Part shown: positions 55,154 through 64,000 of the stretch, piece by piece | Numbering within the stretch: position 1 is the stretch's first letter | Layout of the letters: the number at the start of each line of letters is the position of its first letter | DNA from: Halocaridina rubra | Lineage: Eukaryota > Arthropoda > Malacostraca > Decapoda > Atyidae | Length of the DNA: 64,000 nt | NCBI GenBank assembly: GCA_037179515.1 | Contig: JAXCGZ010021030.1 | Coordinates: 15,001 to 79,000 of the forward strand | Direction: 5' to 3' | Notes under the pieces: generated by a model | What the model was told of the DNA's origin: nothing | Seen by the model: the letters and a program-made list of their open reading frames with translations, nothing else | The model's database searches: none | Made by a program: the position numbers and the translations under genes

Positions 55154-55369
55154 AAATTAACTATTCAACTGGAGAGCCATAAAATTTCCCATTCTCTTGT
55201 CTGGGTTCATAATGTAGTTAGCTGTACAAATGACCATTTCAACATATGTACTCTATATGCCTTCTAAGGTAGCAGGGCTTAGGAGACGCCATAAGCCACT
55301 TTTGTCCCTTCAATATCCTTGACATGACTACATATACATGTAGTGAGGTTGCCTAGAACTTAGGTACAT

Positions 55370-55577
55370 AGAAGAAGAAGAAGAAGAAGAAGAAGAAGAA
55401 GAAGAAGAAGAAGAAGAATAAGAAGAAGAAGAAGAAGAAGGAGGAGGAGGAGGAAGAAGAAGAAGAAGAAGAAGAAGAAGAAGAAGAAGAAGAAGAAGAA
55501 GAAGAAGAAGAAGAAGAAGAAGAAGAAGAAGGAGGGGGAGGAGGAGGAGGAGGAGGGGGAGGAGGAGGAGGAGGATA
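55370..55577. repeat. (GAA)n/(GAG)n homopurine array
   Basis: Over 200 bp of almost pure purine on the + strand, GAA blocks alternating with GGA/GAG blocks; only one or two T residues interrupt it. Confidence 0.95.
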
Positions 55578-55891
55578 AGAAGAAAAAGCCTCGATAACTT
55601 ATCTAACTAAGAAAGAAGAAGACGAAAAAAAGCTTGGTGGTTTCCATGGCAACGCAGATACACAGTCATACTGGAGTATTATTATGCTGTTTTGCACATC
55701 AAGTGCGAGAGATCTTTGTATATACTCGCTATCTTTTTAACTATTGTGTTGAAATATCACTATTCTATGTATGTAAAAATACAGTTTGTTGTATATGTAA
55801 TTTTATAATCTTTTTAGATTCTCGCTATAAATGGGTTTTGTGAGTTAAAATACTTTCTAAAAATATTTCATTATAAAAATAAATAATATAC

Positions 55892-56163
<272 letters not shown>

Positions 56164-56338
56164 GTGGCAGGCACAGCATCAGAGAATAGCCCCAACGTAC
56201 TCCCTGCGTGTCGTAAGAGGCGACTAAAAGTGGGCGAGGAGAGGAGACTAGGAGTCCCCCACCTTGTATTAACCTCCTGCGAGACGTCAAAGAAGAAGGG
56301 GAGTAGAGAGGAGAATAACTTCTCCTCAAACTCTACAT

Positions 56339-57561
56339 TTGGAGTTTCTAAATGTGCGTGGTTGTAGTACGATACAGAGCAAAAGATGTGAGATTGGATA
56401 TATGTTTGGTAGGAGGAGGATGGATGTATTGTCATTGTGTGAGGCGAAGATGAAAGGAAAAGGAGAAGTGACATTTGGTGATGTGACAGGTAGGGTGTCT
56501 TGGGTTGAAAGGGGGAGAGCGAGAGAAGGTGTGGCATTATTGCTGAGTGAATGGATGGTAAATAAGGTTGTGGAATGGAAAGAAGTGTCATCTAGGCTGA
56601 TGTGGGTGAGGGCTAGGATAGGTAGGGAATGTTGGGCTTTTGTTAGTGCGTATGGCCAGGATGTGAGAGAAGTGAGGAAGGGCGGGATGAATTCTGGAAT
56701 GAGTTAACTAGGTGTGTGGATGGTCTGAGTAGAAGGAACTATGTAGTTGTGTTGGGTGACTTGAATGCCAGAGTGGGTGATGGAGAGGTAGAAGATGTTG
56801 TAGGAAAGTATGGGGTACTAGGTGGGAATGAGAGTGGTGAGAGACTGTTAGATATGTGTGTGGAGCAAGAGTTGGTGATAGGTAATAGTTTTTTCAAGAA
56901 GAAGTTAATAAATAAGTATACATGGATGAGAGTGGCAAATGGAAGAGTGAAAGAAAGAGCACTGATGGATTATGTGTTGGTAGCAAAGAGCATAATTGGT
57001 AGAGTGAAAGATGTGCATGCATTTAGGGGTATGGCTGCTGGGATGTCTGATCATTTTTTGGTTGAAGCAAAAGTGGTAGTAGCAAAAGAGTGGGGAAATA
57101 GAGTGGGGGGATGTAGAAGGGAAATAGTGAAGGTGGAAGAGTTGAAAAAGCCAGAGAATAGACAGGAATATCAGGACAGGTTGAGAGTGGCATATGACAG
57201 GGTGAAACAAAGAGAAGTTGGGGAGTTATGGGAGGAATGGGGGTTGATGATAGAATGTTTTGTGGGAAATGCAAGTGATGTGTGTGGAAAGAGGTTTGTT
57301 GGAGGTGGCATGAGGAGGGGCAGCGAGTGGTGGAATGAAGGGGTGAAAATAAAGGTGGAAGAGAAAAAGAGGGCTTTTGAGGAATGGCTACAGTGTAAAG
57401 GTAGGGAGAAGTATGAAAGATATAGGGAGAAAACTGTGGAAACCAAGCGGAAAGTAGAGGAAGAGAAGAGGTTGGCAAATGTTCGGTGGGGACAGGATTT
57501 TAGTAGGTCATACGAGGAGAATAAAAAGAAGTTTTGTTATGAAGTGAATAGAGTGGATTGA
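56339..57561 (+). pseudogene. RTE-like endonuclease and linker region
   Basis: Frame 56339-56707 gives [32 protein letters not shown] and [20 protein letters not shown]. The frame shifts near 56707 to 56716-57561 with NYVVVLGDLNARVGD (GDLN catalytic motif), RALMDYVLV and GMSDHFLVEAKV (SDH motif). The endonuclease residues remain, but the frameshift breaks the protein. Confidence 0.85.
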
Positions 57562-57688
57562 GGATGGAAGAGACAGTGAAAGATGTGAATGGACAGATGT
57601 TAAGAGGGAACAATGCAAGGAAAAGATGGGCAGAATATTTTGAGTGCTTGCTGAATGTTGAGGAAGATAGAGAGGCAGCTATAGTGCA

Positions 57689-58579
57689 GTGGGGGGAGTT
57701 CAAGTGTCAATAATGAGAGATGAAAATGAAATAGAGATTACAAGAGAGGAGGTGAAAAGGGCATCGTATGAAGCAAAAGCAGGTAAAGCACCTGGAATGG
57801 ATGGTGTGAGAGCGGAGATTTTGAAAGAAGGGGGTGCGACTGCATTGGAATGGTTAATGAGAGTGTTTAATATATGCTCTATGTTGTCAATGGTGCCAGT
57901 GGAATGGGTGATTGCTTACATAGTGCCCCTATACAAAGGTATGGGAGATGTGTATGAATGCAATAATTTTAGGTGTATAAGTTTGTTGAGTGTGGTAGGA
58001 AAAGTGTATGGTAGAATACTGGTTACTAGGATTAGGGATAAGACGGAAAATGTGATTGCGGAAGTGCAGAGTGGTTTTAGGAGAGGTAGAGGTTGTATAA
58101 ATCAGAATTTTATAGTTAGGCAGTTATGTGAGAAATATGTAGCAAAGGGTAAGGATGTGTATTTTGCATTTTTGGATCTGGAGAAAGTGTATGATAAAGT
58201 TGATAGAGAAGCAATGTGGAATGTTTTGAGATTATATGGAATTAATGGTAAATTGTTGCATGCAGTGAAGAGTTTGTATGAGGGCAGAAGAGTTTGTGTT
58301 AGGGTAGGGAATGAAGTGATTGAGTGGTTTCCAGTGAGTGTGGGACTGAGACAGGGATGTATGATGTCACCATTGCTGTTCAATTTGTATATGGATGGGG
58401 TCGTAAGAGAGGTGACTGAGCGAGTGCGTGGTCAAGGTTTGAGAATGGTGAATGGGGATGATAACGAGTGGAAGCTGAATCAGTTGCTGTTTGCAGATGA
58501 TACTGTTGTGGTGGCAGATTCAGAGGAGAAACTGTGTCAGAATTTGGAATGGTGTGTGAGAGAAGGAAATTGCGAGTGA
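57689..58579 (+). pseudogene. RTE-like reverse transcriptase region
   Basis: Encodes AGKAPGMDGVRAEILKEGG, CISLLSVVGKVYGRIL, EVQSGFRRGRGCINQNFIVR, FAFLDLEKVYDKVDREAMWN, VGLRQGCMMSPLLFNLYMDG and LLFADDTVVVADS. The catalytic FADD is intact and KAY is changed to KVY. It is disconnected from the endonuclease by a frameshift at 57562-57688 and from the C-terminus near 58580. Confidence 0.85.
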
Positions 58580-58609
58580 ATGTGGGAGAGAGTAAGGTTA
58601 TGAGGTGTA

Positions 58610-58894
58610 CTAGAAATGAGGTTGGATAGGGTTAGGAATGAAGTGGTTAGAGCAAGAACGGGTGTGAGGAGAGAAATTGCAGCCAGAGTAGATATGAATG
58701 TTCTGAGAAGGTTTGGCCATGTGGAAAGGATGGATGATGAAAGACTGCTGAAAAAGGTGATGAATGCGAGAGTTGATGGGAGAAATACTAGAGGGAGGTC
58801 TAGGTTTGGGTGGATGGATGGAGTAAGGAGGATGGACGTGAGGGAAGCAAGTGAGTGTGCTAGGAATAGGAATGAGTGGCGAGCGATTGTGTAG
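58610..58894 (+). pseudogene. RTE-like C-terminal region
   Basis: MRLDRVRNEVVRARTGVRRE, MNVLRRFGHVERMDDERLLK, RNTRGRSRFGWMDGVRR and REASECARNRNEWRAIV, ending at a stop. An in-frame deletion of about nine residues relative to the 52-kb copy (the LNDRRM region) is visible. Confidence 0.85.
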
Positions 58895-59162
58895 CAGCTC
58901 TGATGGGCATCTGCTGTTACCACGGGGCTGCATCTTACGGAGGTAGCCCTGTGGTAGGGGCAGTAGGGGAGTTGGCAGTTGTGAAGTGACACAGGTTGTG
59001 AAAGAGCCGGGAGGATGGGCTGTGGCACTCCAGCAGTGCCATCTGAATGGTCGATAGCTCCCTTGTCATTGCCCATTGAGCAAAGTAATCCCCATATTGT
59101 TTTCTTTTTTTGATGTCGGCTACCCCCTAATTAAAGGGGGAAACGGCCAAGGTAGATAGATG

Positions 59163-59326
<164 letters not shown>

Positions 59327-60039
59327 TTAACTAAGATGTTTAAATGTCTCCGAAATAGAGTTAATATACTTATATAATTTATTTCCAATTTAATAATTTA
59401 ATTCTTATTCGTCTGTATTAATATATTTATATTTTGTATTTATCATGAACATATATATAAATAGAAAGAATATTCATTTATATCAATTTTAACTGATTAT
59501 TAAATGAGAGACACAGAACATTTGTTCCAATTTCGAAGCCCAAAATAATAAGCAAAATGTTTTATTAATATTCTCCTATATCTAATGATGTATTCAATCA
59601 GCCTGCTGAGTTCACAGGGTGTATCACATAAATTCCATTTTTTATCAGCAATATATTTCTAATGTATATGCCTTTTTCATATTCTATAGTAATGTAGTCA
59701 ATATCATATCATGTCGTAAAGCATATCTTCGACAGAGTCACTTGAAGGTTAGGAAGGAGAGTCTAGTGGAGTCCGTTCCTTGTGTGACACCCTGTGTCAT
59801 ATTAACAGGAGCAATAAGTTCACAATATCTATATTAATGGTGGAAATAAATAAATGAATATATCTATATACAAGACCCATAATCTCCCTTGTAATGGGAG
59901 TGGTTCAATCAAAGAACAACCGTTCATCTTTGTTTAACGCAGTGCTAACACATCCATGCTTCCTATCTCTTTCCTTTTACTCACTCATGCGTTCTACAAC
60001 CCCGCATATTCAGAGCCTCAGTGAATAGGGTTCTGCTTG

Positions 60040-60200
60040 GAGTTTTCCTACCTGAAACTACTCGTATGCATTGACTCTTTGCTGGAGGGAAATACAGTTG
60101 GAATTCCCAGTCCCCTTGCTCTGCCCCATGTAGTTGACTCTTACAATGCGCAGGGGAATACGGAGGCAGTTTTCTTGTCCTCGTCCCCAGGAAAAGGAGA
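60040..60200 (+). repeat. Interspersed repeat family D copy
   Basis: GACTCTTTGCTGGAGGGAAA, TACAGTTGGAATTCCCAGTC, CATGTAGTTGACTCTTACAA, AGGAAAAGGAGAG; aligns with 38030-38190. Confidence 0.5.
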
Positions 60201-60212
60201 GAAGAGAGAGAT

Positions 60213-60343
<131 letters not shown>

Positions 60344-61027
60344 CAATTCCTCACTTGGATAGATCTCAAAACATCTACATGAATATATGAATGAATGAAT
60401 AAATAAGTAAATAGAAGTAATAAATAAATATCCGTTTATCTTCTTCAGATCCTGTTGACACTTCCAAATTAAAAGAGGATAGATAAACACTGAGACAGGG
60501 AGACACAATGCCAAAATAAGTAGTCTCTTTCCTTTTTACTTTTTTGTCCTTTCTCAGATGAAGTCACAAAAAGTAAAACTAGAAAAACACTCTAGAAAAA
60601 TAGACGCAGAAAAAGGCACTCAAACAACAACAATAACAACCTCCTCCTCCTCCTCCTTCCCCTGGTTAGTTAGGAATGTAACTCTAAAACATACTTCCAT
60701 TATGGAATAGAAATTGAAGGTTTTTTTATTCAGTGAGCTTCTACGGTAAATGATCTCTTCTGTTAGTAATTACTGTTAAATAATGGGAATTATATATCGG
60801 TCTCCCTCTTCTTCTTCTTCTTCTTCTCCTGCTCCTGCTTCTTCTTCTTACAAATTATGCCAACAAATTGAAAACACTCACACACAAATGACAAAAACAG
60901 ATTGAGTAAGCCAAGCAGACAACAGGATTTTCTATCTGATAAAAACTCCTTTTCTTTTCTTCTTCTTCTTTTTCTTCCTATTCTGAATCTGCTTCTTCCA
61001 CTACTTCTTCTGCTTCTTTTTCAGACC

Positions 61028-61179
61028 ATGTCTAAACGCCACGACAAGAAAGACTCTGATGATGTAGAGTTGGAAGGAGCTGAGACCTTTTTGGCCCGGC
61101 TTCGAAAACAGTATCGAATGATGGAAAGAAACAGACGGCAGTACCATGACGAAGCCACCGTCCTCCTGGGTAGACAGAG
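61028..61179 (+). CDS. ODAD1-like exon with start codon
   Basis: MSKRHDKKDSDDVELEGAET, FLARLRKQYRMMERNRRQYH, DEATVLLGRQ plus AG. The ATG follows an acceptor-like TTCTGCTTCTTTTTCAGACC, implying a 5' UTR exon upstream. Donor GTAAGT at 61180, phase 2. Confidence 0.78.
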
Positions 61180-62856
61180 GTAAGTTGACAGGCAAACTAA
61201 TATGTCATGTCCTAACCACTCTCCAGTTGGCTGTTCAATTGAATACGCCTTGGGACTGGAAGGCTGTGACTCAAATACGAATCATATCGAAACTAACGTA
61301 CCCAGTACTTGTTCTGTCATATGCTAACAACTGTCATCATCTCATAATACAGAGATAAGTTTATTGGTAATTTTGTATGTCATATCCTAACCACTCTCTG
61401 CTCGGACAGTTCAACTGAATACACCCTGGGTTTAGGCGGTGAAAATAAATTCTATGATTACTATTAACTAATTCTGCCATTAGCTAACAACTGACAGATA
61501 ATCAGGTTAATTCATCACAATCCTGAAATAAAAAATCAAGAATGTCAAGGCCTAACCCAGAGGACTTCAGTAGACAGATCAAACTCTCTTAAGAACTTTC
61601 TTTTTCGCTAATCCAAAAAAAGTTTAAGATTTAAAATAGTAAAACTTATTCCACATCTGGGATGGTTCCCCTTGGTTTATCTTCTTAACATGGTTAAGTT
61701 TTTAATACTTAGTCTAATATAATTCCCTGTTTCTAAAAGGTGGCATTAATTCTCTTAGGGGTGCATGATCAGTTGCAAGTATAGTATTCGAAAATGCTAT
61801 TAGAGCCACGGAGATAGCCAGGCAACTAGCCGTAAACTATTTGGATCCCAAGTATACGTACTTGGTACGTTGCTCTCTCTCCACAATCATTGTTCCAGGA
61901 CAGTTTTGTTATTCTCTGAAAGCAAGCTGGGAAATTGATAGTGTTGTCGATCCCTAACTCTGAGTCATCATGTTTCCTAGCTTAATATATTCTACAAGTA
62001 TTAATTTGGACAGTGTTCTAGTGTTACATGATCAGTGGCAAAGTATGGTGTTCGAGCATGCTGTTGGACCCACGCTGCAGGCACACGGCTTTGATATGCT
62101 CCGAAACTGTGCTGGAAAATTGATCCTTTAGCCAATCGCATACTCCGAGTCGTTCATGGCTCTTAGGTAGTATATTCTACAAGTACTAATTTAGACATTG
62201 TTCTGATGTTTTGAATAGCTGTGTCCCATAATCTCTATATATATCCTAAAGTTGTTAGGATGCTCGTGCTTTCAGGAAAATCCTAACAGAATTTTAATGG
62301 TGTTTGTTTGTGTTTTGTCTCGTAATTGCATTTTCCTTCTCTTAGGAAAATCCTAACAGAATTTGCACTTTTTCATCTGTTCTAATATTCAAAAATTTTC
62401 TACTTCCTATTCGCATTTTCCTGCTTTCAGGAAAATCGTGACAGAGTTGAAAAGAAACCAAAGTTTGGGAAGTCATTTGATTTTCATGTTTATTTGGCTG
62501 TGTTGTGATATTCAAACTCTTTCTTTCTCCATATCTCAATTTCCTGCTTTCAGGAAAATTCTGAAAGTATTGAAAAGGAAAAATATGATTTGGAAATCCA
62601 TTTAATTTTTCATGTCGCTTGTTTGTATATTGATAATCAGAACTTGTCTATCTCTAAAAAGCACTTTCCTGCTTTCAGGAAAATCCTGACAGAGTTGAAG
62701 AAAGAAAAAGAAGATTTGGAAAGTCACATGACATCTATGATTACTAACCAGAATGAAAATCGGGACCAGAAAACCGTTCACAAATTAGCAGCGACGCTGG
62801 ATCGACAAGCTAAATATGAAGACCTAATTGCCACTGAGAAAGATAAAGTATGATGC

Positions 62857-62929
<73 letters not shown>

Positions 62930-63077
62930 GGGAGTTAATTAGGCAGTTCCATGTACGTTAGAATGGAAAATGAACAAATATGTATTCTTCATGTTAATTA
63001 TAAATTTTCAACTTATATGAAAAGAAGAAAAACTATTTTTGTCATGTAACTACAGCGATTACTACTACTACTACTAC

Positions 63078-63136
<59 letters not shown>

Positions 63137-63284
63137 CTAGATCAACGAACTAGAGACGGCTATTACTCAAGCCGAAAAACGCACAAGAGAATCTCGCAGG
63201 CGTCTACCATCTGCCAGACAGCTGGAAGCCAAGAGATCAACAGCCTTGACAGCAAACAAAGCGCTTGAAAATAGAATACAACAG
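61028..63284 (+). CDS. ODAD1/CCDC114/CCDC63-like outer dynein arm docking protein, 5' part
   Basis: Coding exons 61028-61179, 62679-62847 and 63141-63284 join in phase into a 155-codon open frame that continues past the window. The family are axonemal coiled-coil proteins that anchor outer dynein arms on ciliary/flagellar doublets. Support: FLARLRKQYRMMERNRRQYH matches the QLR--E-DR--Y-EE start; GRQRKILTELKKEKEDLE matches the IRKQR-EI-KLK-E-E-L block; YEDLIATEKDKINELETAI and ALENRIQQ match the later E-I-ELE...LENRL block. In decapods motile cilia are lacking and sperm are often aflagellate, so expression is worth asking about. Family-level call only. Confidence 0.72.
61180..61500 (+). repeat. 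Tandem duplication that includes the exon donor
   Basis: Unit 1 starts at the live donor (CAGAGG/TAAGTT) and continues TATGTCATGTCCTAACCACT, CAATTGAATACGCC, ATGCTAACAACTG. Unit 2, about 175 bp on, starts CAGAGATAAGTT at about 61351, with the GT lost, and repeats TATGTCATATCCTAACCACT, CAACTGAATACACC, TAGCTAACAACTG. Confidence 0.75.
61757..62215 (+). repeat. Second tandem duplication in the same intron
   Basis: GCATGATCAGTTGCAAGTAT and GTATTCGAAAATGCT (61763 on) recur as ACATGATCAGTGGCAAAGTA and GGTGTTCGAGCATGCTG (62027 on). TATATTCTACAAGTATTAAT at 61986 recurs at 62171. Period about 185-260 bp with indels. Confidence 0.7.
62265..62760 (+). repeat. Five tandem copies of an acceptor plus exon start
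   Basis: The sequence TTTCCTGCTTTCAG/GAAAATCCTGACAGA that begins the real exon at 62679 is preceded by four decayed copies with exon-side starts at 62276, 62346, 62431 and 62554. All keep AG at the junction. The copy at 62431 encodes KIVTELKRNQSLGSHL and that at 62554 KILKVLKRKN in the same phase, against KILTELKKEKEDLESHM in the real exon. The copies are cut short by stops or indels and none has a donor that I can see. Confidence 0.85.
62679..62847 (+). CDS. ODAD1-like exon (real copy of the repeated acceptor)
   Basis: Encodes KILTELKKEKEDLESHMTSM, ITNQNENRDQKTVHKLAATL, DRQAKYEDLIATEKDK; charged coiled coil. Acceptor CCTGCTTTCAG, donor GTATGA, which is weak and followed at once by a (CT)n tract. 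Phase 0 at its end. Confidence 0.78.
62860..62926. repeat. (CT)n microsatellite just inside the intron
   Basis: About 67 bp of CT starting 12 bp after the exon end; such a polypyrimidine run could act as a decoy tract. Confidence 0.97.
63058..63135. repeat. (ACT)n-(ATT)n microsatellite abutting an acceptor
   Basis: ACT then ATT; the ATT array runs to within five bases of the acceptor TTCCTAG at 63134-63140, so the microsatellite supplies the U-rich tract of this 3' splice site. Confidence 0.95.
63141..63284 (+). CDS. ODAD1-like exon, last visible
   Basis: Encodes INELETAITQAEKRTRESRR, RLPSARQLEAKRSTALTANK, ALENRIQQ, exactly 48 codons in phase 0. Donor GTACAA, acceptable but weak. The next exon was not found before the window ends. 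Confidence 0.75.
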
Positions 63285-63289
63285 GTACA

Positions 63290-63440
63290 ACCTCCGTGGC
63301 TCAGTGGCTTATATGCTAGACTTCCGTTGTATTACACCCAGGTCTGACTGGTAAATACCAAATTCAAGTTTTTCATGCCCGAGACCCAGGGCTAATATAT
63401 GACCATGTGGCAATGGCTACTCGTAATTTGGCTCGAAATA
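63290..63440 (+). repeat. Possible tRNA-derived SINE, second type
   Basis: CCTCCGTGGCTCAGTGGCTT, ATATGCTAGACTTCCG resembles a tRNA 5' half with box A (TGGCTCAGTGG). Box B would be the decayed AGGTCTGACTGG. It differs from family A and from the 53-kb unit. The remaining 63440-64000 has nothing I recognise. Confidence 0.4.
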
Positions 63441-64000
63441 GTGAAGGGCATGGAAATAAGGTGAACAATTTATAACAATTGTAATATCAATTTCACCCAA
63501 TACAATTGTAATTATAATCTGAGATTTTACAAACCTACAGGTTAACAAAACAGACATAAATACATTAATAATTAATATAATAATTAATATAAACCTACAG
63601 ATTAACAAAAACAGACCTCATAACTTTAATAATTTATATAAACCTACAGATTAACAAAAACAGACAAAAACCAACAAGGAAATAATAATGATAATTAATA
63701 TAACTTTTAACTAATATCTGGCAGGAGAGCAATAAACTAATACACAATAACGAATATACAATACAAAACCCAAGGTGCTCCAGGTGGCAGAACTAAATAG
63801 AGGGTACGGGGAAAATACTCCTGGTATGTGGTGATAATTGCTGGATAGGAACTGTACTCTGTTAGCAGGCGGTCTTAACCGGGTATATAAAACCTCGGAC
63901 AGTGGGGAGGTCTTGGGACTAAGACGGTCAGCCAAAGTAGGGTCGAGGGTAAGGTCAGAAACTTCAATATGATTGGCTGTTCGAGGAGAAGTGAATGCTG

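Noticed and set aside
56905..57478. Minus-strand proline/serine-rich frames in the RTE-like element
   Set aside because: Antisense of G/A-rich retrotransposon coding sequence.
62363..62605. 80-aa frame upstream of the ODAD1-like exon as an extra exon
   Set aside because: Made of decayed copies of the next exon's start read through intron; no donor and a premature stop in the repeated units.

Overview
This is a eukaryotic, almost certainly decapod-crustacean (shrimp/prawn-like) window. The reasons are intron-split genes with GT-AG junctions, very heavy microsatellite load ((AT)n, (AG)n, (AAT)n, (GAA)n arrays up to about 270 bp), many non-LTR retrotransposon remnants, tRNA-derived SINEs, and proteins of animal type (SUMO protease, Na+/K+-ATPase beta, outer-dynein-arm docking protein). 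The clade is inferred; no species can be named from the sequence alone. Most long open frames here are microsatellite translations or shadows.

Three host loci are supported. (1) A complete SENP1/2-type SUMO-specific protease gene lies on the minus strand, from 50570 down to 32012. Fifteen coding exons were joined by hand; phases agree at every junction and they sum to 2067 nt (688 codons plus stop), with the C48 His-Asp-Cys triad present. (2) Two alternative first coding exons of a Na+/K+-ATPase beta subunit lie on the minus strand (15262-15151 and 14671-14563). They end in the same residues and the same phase-1 donor, and each has a TATA-like sequence about 50 bp upstream; the rest of that gene is not seen and probably lies left of the window. 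(3) The 5' part of an ODAD1/CCDC114/CCDC63-like coiled-coil gene is on the plus strand (61028 to at least 63284), running off the right end.

Mobile DNA fills much of the rest. There is an uninterrupted 1025-aa endonuclease-reverse transcriptase ORF (16473-19550) with an (ATT)n tail, decayed Jockey-like copies at 21.2-22.1 and 28.6-31.1 kb, and a 3-kb RTE-like element (56161-59163) inserted in an (AT)n tract with relatives at 4.9, 32.3-34.9 and 52.1-52.9 kb. A CR1/L2-like C-terminal scrap (54.0-54.4 kb), several MITEs and at least three short interspersed families, one clearly tRNA-derived, complete the set.

Layout: 1-14 kb is microsatellites plus several decayed tandem repeats and a CRE/CCAAT 40-bp array (2.2-2.4 kb); 14.5-15.4 kb the ATPase exons; 16.4-23.6 kb LINEs and SSRs; 23.6-31 kb mostly repeats; 32-50.6 kb the SENP gene with SINE-rich introns; 50.8-60.4 kb long AT tracts, a perfect 230-bp inverted repeat containing tRNA-like units, and the RTE-like elements; 61-63.3 kb the docking-complex gene. 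The most unusual theme is that splice junctions themselves have been tandemly duplicated in two unrelated genes: donors in SENP intron 6, and acceptors plus one dead donor in the ODAD1-like gene.
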